Assembly (NCBI GenBank): GCA_000431775.1
Contig: FR888226.1
Location: 20,478-31,798 of the forward strand
DNA: 11,321 bases
From: Clostridium sp. CAG:413
Lineage (GTDB): Bacteria > Bacillota > Clostridia > Oscillospirales > Acutalibacteraceae
Direction of reading: 5' to 3'
Positions 1 to 6,529 of the stretch are shown piece after piece (the stretch's first letter is position 1; each line of letters begins with the position of its first letter). The notes under the pieces are model-generated. The model saw only the letters and a program-made list of their open reading frames with translations, made no database searches and was not told the origin of the DNA. The translations under genes and the position numbers were made by a program.

Positions 1-2
1 GG

Positions 3-944
3 CTCGATGAGGAGGTCGCCGCCGCAACGAGCGAACTTGTGCGTGAGCGCAATTATCTCGCCGTCGGGGGCAGAGTCAGGTTCAAGACCGATTCTCCGAC
101 CCTCACCGTCAGATACACCATTGCGAGCAACCGCGCCGATTGGGCGATTCCTCTGCCCGGCTCCGCGGGCGTCGACGTCTATGCGGGCACGGGCGAGGCT
201 TCACGCTGGGTCGGCTATGCCGTGCCGTATAATTACACCGATCTGACCGCCGAGAATCGCCTCTTTAAGGGCGAGGGGCTTGAGACGGTGACGATAAATC
301 TGCCCCGAAACGAGCCTCTGCTCGACCTCACGGTTACGGTCGAGGACGGTGCCGAATTCCTCGAACCCGATGAATATACCTATAAAACGCCGATAGTATT
401 CTACGGCTCGTCAATAACCGAGGGCGGCTGCGCTACCGCGCCCGGGAACGCTTATACCTCAATGGTTTCGCGAGCCCTTGACTCGGATTATATCAATCTC
501 GGCTTCTCCGGCGGGGCTCACGGCGAGCAGCCGATCGCGGAGTACATAAGCCGCCTCAAGATGAGCGTATTCGTCATGGATTACGACCACAATGCGAATG
601 ACGCTGACGAGCTTGAACGCACGCATGAGAGGTTTTTTAAGACCGTCCGCGCCGCTCAGCCCGAGCTGCCGGTCATATTTATGACTAAGCCCGATTTTAC
701 GGGTGATCCTGCCGCGAATTCAGTACGCAGAGACATTATCAGGCGGACCTACGAGAACGCTCTTGCGGCAGGGGATAGGAATGTTTGGTTCATCGACGGC
801 GAGAGCTATTTTGAGGGCTATGACCGCGGGATCTGCACCGTCGAGGGGCTGCATCCGAACGACCTCGGCTTCATGCTCATGACGAAAAAAGTCCTGCCCG
901 TGTTGCGTGAGGCGTTGGCAAAAGGCTACGGAAATTCAAAATAA
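3..944 (+). CDS. SGNH/GDSL-family esterase, 5'-truncated by window edge
   Basis: The reading frame is open from base 3, so the gene begins left of the window; the GTG at 39 is internal and no ribosome site supports it. The visible part has two domains. First is a beta-rich N-terminal domain with a GVDVY motif, matching the GxDLY domain that precedes this type of SGNH hydrolase. Then comes an SGNH hydrolase core. Block I is GSSIT with the nucleophile Ser at 411-413, block II is NLGFSGG, a DYDHNAND block follows, and the last block is EGLHPND with the catalytic His at 852-854. By family knowledge such proteins are carbohydrate or lipid esterases/deacylases; the substrate cannot be read here. 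The residue three before the His is Glu (843-845), where SGNH enzymes normally have Asp. No signal peptide can be judged because the N-terminus is missing. Family assignment is firm, substrate unknown. Confidence 0.88.
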   Translation, partial: LDEEVAAATSELVRERNYLAVGGRVRFKTDSPTLTVRYTIASNRADWAIPLPGSAGVDVYAGTGEASRWVGYAVPYNYTDLTAENRLFKGEGLETVTINLPRNEPLLDLTVTVEDGAEFLEPDEYTYKTPIVFYGSSITEGGCATAPGNAYTSMVSRALDSDYINLGFSGGAHGEQPIAEYISRLKMSVFVMDYDHNANDADELERTHERFFKTVRAAQPELPVIFMTKPDFTGDPAANSVRRDIIRRTYENALAAGDRNVWFIDGESYFEGYDRGICTVEGLHPNDLGFMLMTKKVLPVLREALAKGYGNSK

Positions 945-956
945 ACGGAGTTCTTT

Positions 957-1061
957 ATGATGCAGCACGATGAATCGCTCAACGTCGAGGCGGCAAATCG
1001 CTTCAATGAGCGTTTCGCATACGCCTGCGAGCATTATTTTGCGCTGAAGCCGACTGAATAA
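957..1061 (+). CDS. possible 34-aa small protein
   Basis: A short ORF starts 12 bases after the esterase stop codon. It has a good ribosome binding site, CGGAG at 946-950, six bases before the ATG; a second ATG follows immediately. The product is a soluble, slightly acidic peptide of 34 residues (begins MMQHDESLNVEAANRF) with no membrane segment and no motif I recognise. The spacing suggests cotranscription with the esterase. It could be a genuine small protein, the remnant of a larger truncated gene, or chance. The ribosome site is the main support. Confidence 0.33.
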   Translation: MMQHDESLNVEAANRFNERFAYACEHYFALKPTE

Positions 1062-1110
1062 TGTATAAGACGGTGTCCTTGACGTCCCGCAAAAGCGCAA
1101 TTCTGCATCA

Positions 1111-1126
1111 ACCGCTGCAAAGCGGT
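1111..1126 (+). other. GNRA-tetraloop hairpin upstream of the membrane protein
   Basis: ACCGCT and AGCGGT form a perfect 6-bp stem closed by a GCAA tetraloop. No T-run follows, so it is unlikely to be an intrinsic terminator. It lies 34 bases before the ATG of the gene at 1161 and may be a 5'-leader or mRNA-stabilising hairpin. The rest of 1062-1160 shows no convincing promoter. Confidence 0.3.
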
Positions 1127-1160
1127 CAAATAAATCAAAACACGACAAGGAGGTCAGACC

Positions 1161-1571
1161 ATGAAAAAACGAATCCCGTATCTGCTGCTGCCGCTTATTA
1201 CGCTGATTCTGGAGATCCTGCCGTACGGGGCGGTGTGCAATTTTGCCACCGAGACAAGGCGGATCCGCGAGCTGTATTCGTACTTTGATTTGACGCCCTA
1301 CGGGTACGCTAACTTTGCGCCGTTCCTCACCGCCTTGCTCACCTGCATTATTCTGGTGCTGCTTGCGGTCTGGTGCTTCACGGGCAAGCGGCAAGTAATG
1401 ACAGCCGCCAAGGTGCTTCTCGCCGTCGGAGCCGTGCTTTCACTCTGCCCGCTGCTGCTCGGCATCGACTGCTTTTCCGTCGTCGGCGCATTGATCACCT
1501 TGACGTTGGCTGCGGAATTCCTCTGGGTTTATTTCAAATTTAAAACGCCGAAAAATGAAAGCGACAGGTGA
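1161..1571 (+). CDS. small four-helix integral membrane protein, function unknown
   Basis: A 136-residue protein with a strong ribosome site (AAGGAGG about 9 bases before the ATG). Four hydrophobic segments are visible at about residues 5-24, 52-73, 80-101 and 104-125. Between the first two lies a polar stretch (about 25-51) rich in Arg, Glu and Tyr. The C-terminus is short, basic and hydrophilic. I do not recognise the family and see no catalytic motif. It resembles the many small polytopic membrane proteins of Clostridia that lack a known role. It lies downstream of the esterase on the same strand but more than 200 bases away, so operon membership is uncertain. The coding call is well supported by the ribosome site, the basic N-terminus and the clean hydrophobic pattern. 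Confidence 0.8.
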   Translation: MKKRIPYLLLPLITLILEILPYGAVCNFATETRRIRELYSYFDLTPYGYANFAPFLTALLTCIILVLLAVWCFTGKRQVMTAAKVLLAVGAVLSLCPLLLGIDCFSVVGALITLTLAAEFLWVYFKFKTPKNESDR

Positions 1572-1727
1572 GCTTTTGCCGAGCTTCAACCGAGAACCTC
1601 TCCGTCACGAATTGGTTATGCCACCTCACTAAATGGGAGGCAAGATTAACTGTGAGCTGCCGGTTAAATTCGGCTTCCTTTGCCGCACAACTCAAAAATC
1701 CTCCGTTTATCCGAACGGAGGATTTTT
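1572..1727 (+). repeat. repeat-like non-coding segment ending in a terminator
   Basis: This gene-free stretch directly follows the membrane protein and ends in a perfect terminator hairpin. It contains a second, imperfect hairpin at 1619-1642 (TGCC and CC/GG pairs around an A-A mismatch). Two short ORFs cross it in different frames, but neither has a ribosome site and both read through the terminator hairpin, so I do not treat them as genes. The compact layout looks like a dispersed intergenic repeat of the kind found in gut Clostridia. Only one copy is present here, so repeat status is inferred, not shown. Confidence 0.35.
1694..1727 (+). terminator. strong intrinsic terminator, bidirectional
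   Basis: A perfect 14-bp inverted repeat: arms 1694-1707 (AAAAATCCTCCGTT) and 1714-1727 (AACGGAGGATTTTT), with a 6-base loop TATCCG. A5 on the left and T5 on the right make it able to work in both directions. It most simply ends transcription from the membrane protein gene upstream. Confidence 0.85.
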
Positions 1728-1834
1728 ATGTCTTATACTTCAGAAGGAGAAATATCATTTTAAGTTGATCCTTATAAATAACGCTTTGACCATTGTGCGC
1801 CCGTCAAGGCGGGGCAAAATTGGTGAAAATACTG

Positions 1835-1864
1835 TTGACTGAGCCGAAATATAAGGTGTAAAAT
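1835..1864 (+). promoter_or_regulatory. sigma-A type promoter for the amidohydrolase gene
   Basis: TTGACT (1835-1840) and TAAAAT (1859-1864) are separated by 18 bases and lie 34 bases before the ATG at 1898. The rest of 1728-1834 shows no gene. Confidence 0.65.
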
Positions 1865-1897
1865 AAATAGAACTTATAATTACGGAAGCGAAGCACT

Positions 1898-2692
1898 ATG
1901 ATAATTGATTTTCACACTCATTGTTTCCCGGATTGGCTCGCCGAGAGAGCCTGTAGGATGCTTATAAAGAATTCGGGCATGGTCACGCCGTTCCATGACG
2001 GCACGGTGGCGGGGCTGCGCCGCAGAGCCGCCGACAGCGGAGTTGATGTCTCCGTCGTGCTGAATATAGCGACGAATCCTCGCCAGCAAAAGAACGTGAA
2101 TGACTTTGCCATATCCCTGCTCGGGGTCAAGGGCATCGTGCCCTTCGGCAGCGTTCATCCCGAGGCGGAGGACGCCTTTGACGAGCTTGAGCGCCTCGCC
2201 GCAAGCGGCATAAAGGGCGTTAAATTCCACCCCGATAATCAGAATTTCTATGTCGACGAGGACAGAATGATCCCCATCTATGAGAAGATAGCCTCGCTCG
2301 GGCTGATAACTCTGTTTCACTGCGGGCTTGATATCGGTATGCCCGAGCCCGTCCATTGCACCGCTGACAGGCTTGCAAGGGTGCTAGATGTATTTGGCGA
2401 CGCGCCCGTAGTAGCGGCTCATTTCGGCGGTATATGCTCCTGGTACGCAACGGAGAAATACCTCATCGGGCGCAATCTCTATCTCGACACCGCCTACAGC
2501 TACGGCATTATGCCTCCGAGCGTCGGTAAGCGTCTGATAGCCGAGCACGGTGCGGATAAGATCCTCTTCGGCAGTGATTCGCCGTGGAATTCGCCGAAAG
2601 CAATTCTCGTGCTTATCGACCTTTTTGAACTCAGTGACGGCGAAAAAGAAGCAGTCCTCGGCGGCAACGCACAAAGACTGCTCGGTATTTGA
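1898..2692 (+). CDS. amidohydrolase-family metal-dependent hydrolase (TIM-barrel, amidohydrolase 2 type)
   Basis: A 264-residue protein with the metal-ligand pattern of the amidohydrolase superfamily. It has DFHTH at residues 4-8 (His6, His8), GVKFHP with His111, FHCG with His141, AHFGG with His175, and FGSDSPW with Asp227. The size and the GVKFHP / AHFGG / FGSDSPW blocks match the COG2159/PF04909 group, which hydrolyses or decarboxylates small ring compounds and amides. The substrate cannot be read from the sequence. It is cytoplasmic, with no signal peptide. The ribosome site is weak (CGGAAG, 9 bases before the ATG), and a clear promoter lies at 1835-1864. It appears monocistronic and converges on yfbR with only 12 bases between stop codons and no visible terminator there. 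All expected metal ligands are present, so it should be active. Confidence 0.88.
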   Translation: MIIDFHTHCFPDWLAERACRMLIKNSGMVTPFHDGTVAGLRRRAADSGVDVSVVLNIATNPRQQKNVNDFAISLLGVKGIVPFGSVHPEAEDAFDELERLAASGIKGVKFHPDNQNFYVDEDRMIPIYEKIASLGLITLFHCGLDIGMPEPVHCTADRLARVLDVFGDAPVVAAHFGGICSWYATEKYLIGRNLYLDTAYSYGIMPPSVGKRLIAEHGADKILFGSDSPWNSPKAILVLIDLFELSDGEKEAVLGGNAQRLLGI

Positions 2693-2704
2693 TTAAAATG
2701 TCGC

Positions 2705-3289
2705 TCAGTTTCGCAGCTCGTCCAACGTCATCGAGTAGGCGGGCAGGAATTCATCAATAAATACCTGAGCCTCGGGTACGTTCAGCGCTTTGATGCTCTC
2801 GAGCGTCCCGGTATAGGCGCTGTTGAATTCGCTGCTGCCTGCTTTTTTCTCCTCAAGGCATTTTATCAGGGCACTTATCTTGTCGGCGGCTTTTATGAGG
2901 ATGTGTAATTCTCTGTCGCCCTCGTCGGCGATGAGAAGGGGGGCGTAATCCTCCCTGAAATCCACTGGCAGCATCGAGATAAGGCTCTCGGCAGCTTTTT
3001 GCTCGACGGTCTTATATGCGTTCCGCACCTCTTCATTGTAATACTTAACAGGCGTCGGCATATCGCCGGTCAGGGTCTCCGCAGCGTCGTGAAACAGGCC
3101 AAGCAAGGCGGCTTTTTCGCCGTTCAGCTGTTTGCCGAAGCGTTTGCGGCCTATCTCGGCGAGGGCGTGCGATATCACCGCCACCTCAAAGGAATGCTCC
3201 GTCAGATTCTCGCGGTGTTCGTTCCTCATCAGCGCCCAGCGATCGATATATTTCATCCTTGATATCATTGCAAAAAAACCGTTATCCAT
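2705..3289 (-). CDS. yfbR: HD-domain 5'-deoxynucleotidase YfbR
   Basis: A 194-residue HD-domain phosphohydrolase, very close in layout and length to E. coli YfbR (199 residues). YfbR removes the phosphate from 5'-deoxynucleoside monophosphates in the cytoplasm and keeps the dNMP pool in balance. Diagnostic stretches are SRMKYIDRWALMRN at 10-23 (Arg17), LTEHSFEVA with His32, LFHDAAETLTGDMPTPVKYY with His67-Asp68, and IKAADKISALIKCLEE with Asp136. These correspond to Arg18, His33, His68-Asp69 and Asp137 of the E. coli enzyme. The start at 3289 is chosen because GGAGGA lies 7 bases upstream and the protein then begins just as YfbR does. The frame stays open to 3409, but that extension runs through the promoter and into the divergent gene. 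It converges with the amidohydrolase gene and diverges from the TPR gene. Confidence 0.93.
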   Translation of the reverse strand: MDNGFFAMISRMKYIDRWALMRNEHRENLTEHSFEVAVISHALAEIGRKRFGKQLNGEKAALLGLFHDAAETLTGDMPTPVKYYNEEVRNAYKTVEQKAAESLISMLPVDFREDYAPLLIADEGDRELHILIKAADKISALIKCLEEKKAGSSEFNSAYTGTLESIKALNVPEAQVFIDEFLPAYSMTLDELRN

Positions 3290-3316
3290 GTCAGTTCCTC
3301 CGTAGTTTGTGCATAA

Positions 3317-3345
3317 ATAATAACACATTATATTTGATTTTTCAA
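3317..3345 (-). promoter_or_regulatory. promoter for yfbR
   Basis: Read on the minus strand: TTGAAA (3340-3345), 17 bases, then TATTAT (3317-3322), about 28 bases before the yfbR start. On the plus strand the same 72-bp gap holds a weaker candidate for the TPR gene, TTGTGC (3307-3312), 16 bases, TATATT (3329-3334). The two promoters would overlap and might compete. Confidence 0.55.
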
Positions 3346-3361
3346 TCATGAAAGGGCTTTT

Positions 3362-4105
3362 ATGACGAAAATATCGGTGTATGAATTCATAAAGGAGCTT
3401 GACTCGCATTTCGCAAGGGAGGATCTTGCGGGTGCGGGCGAATGTGTGCTCAAATGGCGTGAAAAGGCTCGTGAGATCGGCGATCGCAGCGGCGAGCTGA
3501 GTGTGCTCAACGAGATGATAGGCTACTACCGCCGCACGGGTGAGGAGCAGCCCGCGCTGAACGCCGTCAAGGAAGCGTTTGACCTTATAGACGAGCTTGA
3601 TATAGGCTCTGAGGTCACGGCGGCTACGATATACCTTAACGGAGCCACCACCATGAAAGCATTCGGCAGGAGCGCCGAGGCGATGCCTTATTATGAATTA
3701 ACATATAAAATATTTCGCTCCAAATTGCCCGAGAGAGACCCTCTCTTTGCGGGATTATATAACAACATGGCGCTCGCTTTGCAGGATAACGGTGAATTCG
3801 ACGGCGCAAGGGAGTGCTTCCGCCGCGCGATAGATATCACCTCGAGCCTGCCGAGGCAAGAGCTTGAGACTGCGATATCCTGCGTCAATCTCGCTCATTT
3901 GCTTTATGATAAAGAGCCCGAGGATGCGGAGATAATGCCGCTGCTTGACAGAGCTTCGGCGATACTCAGGGATTCCGCCGTTTTCGGCTACGACAATTAC
4001 GCCTTCACCTGCCGCAAATGCGCCCCGTCGTTCGGCTTTTTCGGGCTGTTTCTTGAGGAAAAATATCTTAACGAAAGGGCGGACGAGGTCTATGCAGGGT
4101 CTTGA
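3362..4105 (+). CDS. tetratricopeptide-repeat (TPR) protein
   Basis: A 247-residue, all-helical cytoplasmic protein with TPR-like repeats. The clearest are at about residues 82-118 (ending GRSAEAMPYYELTYKIF) and 122-158 (LYNNMALALQDNGEFDGARECFRRAI, with the N-x-A-x-x-x-x-x-G-x-x-x-x-A pattern). Weaker flanking helices lie at about 20-75 and 165-200. The C-terminal stretch CAPSFGFFGLFLEEKYLNERA follows the repeats. No enzymatic motif is seen; TPR domains usually bind proteins. It is the first gene of the operon and overlaps the DUF4037 gene by 14 bases, which implies translational coupling and perhaps a physical partnership. The ribosome site is modest (AAAGGG, 5 bases before the ATG). What it binds is not known; the DUF4037 protein is the obvious candidate by inference. 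Confidence 0.85.
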   Translation: MTKISVYEFIKELDSHFAREDLAGAGECVLKWREKAREIGDRSGELSVLNEMIGYYRRTGEEQPALNAVKEAFDLIDELDIGSEVTAATIYLNGATTMKAFGRSAEAMPYYELTYKIFRSKLPERDPLFAGLYNNMALALQDNGEFDGARECFRRAIDITSSLPRQELETAISCVNLAHLLYDKEPEDAEIMPLLDRASAILRDSAVFGYDNYAFTCRKCAPSFGFFGLFLEEKYLNERADEVYAGS

Positions 4106-5027
4106 GCTTGCCCGCCGATATTATGAGGAATTCGGCAGGGCGATGATAGCCGAGCACTTCCCCGACTATGAGGGCAGGATAGCCGTCGGGCTTGCGGGCA
4201 GCGGCTCCGATTGCCTCGGCTTCGACGACGATGTATCTGCCGACCATGATTCGGGCGCGGGCTTTTGCCTGTGGCTGACGGATGATGATTATGAGAATAT
4301 CGGCTTCCGCCTTGCGAGGGAGTATTCAAAGCTCCCCACCGAATTCATGGGCGTGCCGAAGGGCAGGGCGAACTCCTACGGCAGCTCGCATTTCGGCGTT
4401 AAAAGCATAAGCGGATTTTATACGCCGTTCACGGGCAGAGCCGGTGCGCCGGAGACAAACGCCGAGTGGCTGTATACCCCCGAATTTTCGCTTGCGGCGG
4501 CAGTCAGCGGCGAGGTGTTCAGAGACGATCTCGGCGAATTCACCGCCGTGCGTGAGCGGATAAAAAACGGTATGCCCGAGGATGTGCGGCTAAAGAAAAT
4601 GGCCGCGAGGGTGATAGCTGCGGCGCAGAGCGGGCAGTATAATTACCCGCGCTGCCTTGCCCACGGTGAGACGGGCGCAGCCGTGCTTGCGGCGGCCGAG
4701 TTCGTAAGGAACACCGCCTCGCTCATCTATCTTATCAACCGCCGATATGCTCCGTTCTATAAATGGCTGCTGCGGGGCATGAGGGGGCTTGAGCAGCTCT
4801 CGCATTTGGAGCACGAGCTGTCGTTCATCCTCACCGAGGGCAATTCTACGGAGCAGACAAGGGCAAAATCAGAGGCGATAGAGGGCGTGTGCGCCGAGCT
4901 TGCCGAGTATTTCAGAGCCTGCGGGCTGGCTTCGTCAAGGGCGGATTTCCTCGAGCCATACGCCTATGAAATACAAAACAATATCAAAGATCCCGAGCTT
5001 AGAAATATGCACATCATGGAGGGCTAA
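4092..5027 (+). CDS. DUF4037 protein, nucleotidyltransferase-like
   Basis: A 311-residue protein recognised as the DUF4037 family by its N-terminal block VGLAGSGSDCLGFDDDVSAD followed by HDSGAGFCLWL, about residues 32-62. Gly36-Ser37, then 13 residues, then Asp51-x-Asp53 fits the G-S ... D-x-D signature of minimal nucleotidyltransferase folds, so it may transfer a nucleotide; this is inference. The C-terminal half (about 150-311) is helical with a conserved NYPRCLAHGE stretch and could be a substrate-binding helical domain. The start at 4092 is preferred over upstream in-frame codons because those lie inside the TPR gene, a GGACGAGG purine stretch precedes this ATG, and the protein then begins like its family. 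The gene overlaps the TPR gene by 14 bases and is followed after 2 bases by the hydrolase gene. The family has no established biochemical function that I know of. Confidence 0.85.
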   Translation: MQGLELARRYYEEFGRAMIAEHFPDYEGRIAVGLAGSGSDCLGFDDDVSADHDSGAGFCLWLTDDDYENIGFRLAREYSKLPTEFMGVPKGRANSYGSSHFGVKSISGFYTPFTGRAGAPETNAEWLYTPEFSLAAAVSGEVFRDDLGEFTAVRERIKNGMPEDVRLKKMAARVIAAAQSGQYNYPRCLAHGETGAAVLAAAEFVRNTASLIYLINRRYAPFYKWLLRGMRGLEQLSHLEHELSFILTEGNSTEQTRAKSEAIEGVCAELAEYFRACGLASSRADFLEPYAYEIQNNIKDPELRNMHIMEG

Positions 5028-5029
5028 AC

Positions 5030-5554
5030 ATGGATTTTCTCATCGTAGTGGATATGCAGAATGATTTTATCGACGGCGCTCTCGGCACCCCCGAGGCTCT
5101 TGCTATAGTGCCCAAGGTCGCCGAGAAGATAAAGGGCTTCGGCGGTAAGGTCATCTTCACCCGCGACACCCACGGCGAGGATTACCTCGACACGCAGGAG
5201 GGAAGGCTGCTGCCCGTCAGGCACTGCATCAAGGGCACAGACGGCTGGCAGATAAGAGCCGAGCTTGAAGCCCTCGGGGCGGAGGAAGTGATAGATAAGC
5301 CCGCCTTCGGCTCGCCGGAGCTTGCAATGCGGCTTAAAAATTATGACGAAACCGTCGAGCATATCGGCAGCGTGACCCTTGTCGGCCTCTGCACCGATAT
5401 CTGCGTTATCTCGAATGCGATGCTCATCAAGGCGTTCATGCCCGAGGCCAAGGTGACCGTCGACGCCGCCTGCTGCGCCGGAGTAACGCCCGAGAGCCAC
5501 AAAAGAGCACTTGAGAGCATGAAAACCTGCCAGATAGGCATTGTCAACGATTAA
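5030..5554 (+). CDS. isochorismatase-family cysteine hydrolase (nicotinamidase-like)
   Basis: A 174-residue cysteine hydrolase with the complete catalytic triad: Asp8 in VVDMQNDF, Lys90 in DKPAFGS, and Cys125 in GLCTDICV, which carries the family's conserved turn before the nucleophile. TRDTH at 44-48 (Asp46, His48) sits where nicotinamidases have metal ligands. The size is close to the family norm of about 180-210. The best guess is an amidase of the PncA type (nicotinamide to nicotinate) or a related small-amide hydrolase; the sequence alone does not separate these. Its ribosome site GGAGGG lies inside the last codons of the DUF4037 gene and the gap is 2 bases, so the two are cotranslated. 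It is the last gene of the operon. Confidence 0.88.
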   Translation: MDFLIVVDMQNDFIDGALGTPEALAIVPKVAEKIKGFGGKVIFTRDTHGEDYLDTQEGRLLPVRHCIKGTDGWQIRAELEALGAEEVIDKPAFGSPELAMRLKNYDETVEHIGSVTLVGLCTDICVISNAMLIKAFMPEAKVTVDAACCAGVTPESHKRALESMKTCQIGIVND

Positions 5555-5588
5555 GAGCCGAAATCCTTGATATAACTGAATTCCGGCG

Positions 5589-5622
5589 TGTGCCGCTGCC
5601 GAGAAAAAGGGAGCGGCGCACA
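5589..5622 (+). other. imperfect GC-rich hairpin after the operon
   Basis: TGTGC/GCACA, CGCT/AGCG and CC/GG pair around a small bulge and a G-G mismatch, with an A-rich loop (5601-5608). It lies 34 bases after the hydrolase stop. No T-run follows on the plus strand, so terminator activity is uncertain. It is the only candidate end for the 3362-5554 operon before the tRNA promoter. Confidence 0.35.
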
Positions 5623-5636
5623 ATAAATCGTAAAAT

Positions 5637-5692
5637 AATAAAAAAAATTTAAAAAAACACTTGCAAAATGCGGAACATTATGTTAATATAAT
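5637..5692 (+). promoter_or_regulatory. tRNA operon promoter with UP-like A/T tract
   Basis: A long A/T tract (about 5634-5657, runs of A and T) lies directly before TTGCAA (5661-5666), as in UP elements of stable-RNA promoters. A -10 at TAATAT (5684-5689) gives a 17-base spacer. A perfect TATAAT (5687-5692) overlaps it but would need a 20-base spacer. tRNA-Asp starts at 5716, leaving room for a short leader. Confidence 0.65.
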
Positions 5693-5715
5693 GAGCGTTC
5701 CGTGCGAACACCGAT

Positions 5716-5792
5716 GGCCCGGTAGTTCAGCTGGTTAGAACGCTAGCCTGTCACGCTAGAGGTCGACGGTTCGATCCCGTTCCGGGTCGCCA
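5716..5792 (+). tRNA. tRNA-Asp (anticodon GTC)
   Basis: A complete 77-nt cloverleaf. The acceptor GGCCCGG pairs with CCGGGTC (one G-U), the D-arm region is TTCAGCTGGTTAGAA, the anticodon GTC is at 5750-5752, the T-arm contains GGTTCGATCC, the discriminator is G and the CCA is encoded. It decodes GAC and GAT. It is separated by 3 bases from tRNA-Thr and probably cotranscribed with it. Confidence 0.97.
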
Positions 5793-5795
5793 TTT

Positions 5796-5870
<75 letters not shown>

Positions 5871-5871
<1 letters not shown>

Positions 5872-5912
5872 AATAAAGTCTCATTTGTCAACAGACAGGT
5901 GAGACTTTATTT
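5871..5912 (+). terminator. very long terminator hairpin of the tRNA unit
   Basis: Arms AAATAAAGTCTCA (5871-5883) and TGAGACTTTATTT (5900-5912) are perfectly complementary. Inside, TT/GG wobble pairs and TGTC/GACA extend the stem to 19 bp with a 4-base loop AACA (5890-5893). It ends in a T-rich stretch. This closes the tRNA-Asp/tRNA-Thr transcript. Confidence 0.85.
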
Positions 5913-6009
5913 ATTGCTCAGATTCCTCTACGATATTTAAAGTGTATCTATTGGACTATTTTAATTTTAAATATTGACAAAAATGGTATAAGGAGCCGCA
6001 ATAAAAACT

Positions 6010-6075
6010 ATGTATAATGTACAAAATAATGGAGTAATTGTTCCGTATAAAATTGAGTTTGGAATTCCTATGTAA
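6010..6075 (+). other. possible 21-codon leader ORF, or promoter region
   Basis: A 21-codon ORF (MYNVQNNGVIVPYKIEFGIP...) ends 11 bases before the ATG of the exported protein gene. Its stop codon overlaps that gene's AAGGAG. AAGGAG at 5990-5995 is 14 bases before the ATG, too far for a good start. A perfect TATAAT (6013-6018) falls inside the ORF, so this stretch may instead be promoter DNA, although I find no well-placed -35 for it. A TTGACA at 5974-5979 is too far from that TATAAT. The rest of 5913-6009 is AT-rich with no gene. Confidence 0.2.
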
Positions 6076-6086
6076 GGAGTGCTGAC

Positions 6087-6512
6087 ATGAAAACAAAAGC
6101 GGTTTTAGTTTGTTGTCTTTGCTTTTTGGTTGTGCTGTTGGTCACCATTACTTCGGTGCTTAGTGCTCGTTCGGAGATTCGCTTGATAGAGCGCAATTGG
6201 GGAGTTGAAATTCCATACTCGGTAAAAGAATTGCATATTTATAATGGAAGTATCGGCTTTACGGGCGACGGGCAGCGTTTCGGCGTTTATTCTTACTCCG
6301 GTGAAAATCTTGACGGTGTAAAGTTCTCAACTGAGAACACGCAGCAGGCAGAGGATTTTTCTGAAGAATTTTTCAGTCGTTTGTTTCCTGAACTTTCAAT
6401 AGAAATTCCGTCGAAAAGTATTTTGAAATGGGCGATGCTGAACAGGGGCAGTGACTGTGCCGCATTTATTGTTGTAGGTGATAAGCTGTTTGTTCTACAG
6501 GATATATTTTAA
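6087..6512 (+). CDS. orphan small exported or membrane-anchored protein
   Basis: A 141-residue protein with a basic N-terminus and one strong hydrophobic segment (about residues 5-27, containing three Cys). This fits a signal anchor or signal peptide; no clear lipobox or AxA site is seen. The remainder (about 28-141) is soluble, mixed alpha/beta in look, and probably faces outside. I recognise no domain. The ribosome site AAGGAG lies 7 bases before the ATG. Base composition is visibly more AT-rich than the trmO gene that follows 17 bases later, which hints at a different history. It lies just downstream of a tRNA pair, a common site for acquired genes, but no integrase or attachment repeat is visible. 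Confidence 0.7.
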   Translation: MKTKAVLVCCLCFLVVLLVTITSVLSARSEIRLIERNWGVEIPYSVKELHIYNGSIGFTGDGQRFGVYSYSGENLDGVKFSTENTQQAEDFSEEFFSRLFPELSIEIPSKSILKWAMLNRGSDCAAFIVVGDKLFVLQDIF

Positions 6513-6529
6513 GTTCGGAGGTGAGCGCC

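Noticed and set aside
936..1394. 152-codon minus-strand ORF across the membrane protein gene
   Set aside because: It crosses the ribosome site and start of a well-supported plus-strand gene and has low-complexity, charged composition without motifs.
1568..1842. Two overlapping plus-strand ORFs of 66 and 69 codons
   Set aside because: Both read through a perfect terminator hairpin, lack ribosome sites and overlap in different frames; treated as non-coding repeat-like DNA.
3290..3409. 40-residue N-terminal extension of yfbR
   Set aside because: It would cover the yfbR promoter, place the start inside the divergent TPR gene, and differ from the known YfbR N-terminus; GGAGGA supports 3289.
5024..5623. 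Long minus-strand ORF (199 codons) opposite the cysteine hydrolase
   Set aside because: It is antisense to a gene with a complete catalytic triad, has no ribosome site and no recognisable motif; GC-rich codons on the plus strand explain the open frame.
5974..6018. Promoter from TTGACA (5974) and TATAAT (6013)
   Set aside because: The hexamers are good but 33 bases apart, too far to act together.
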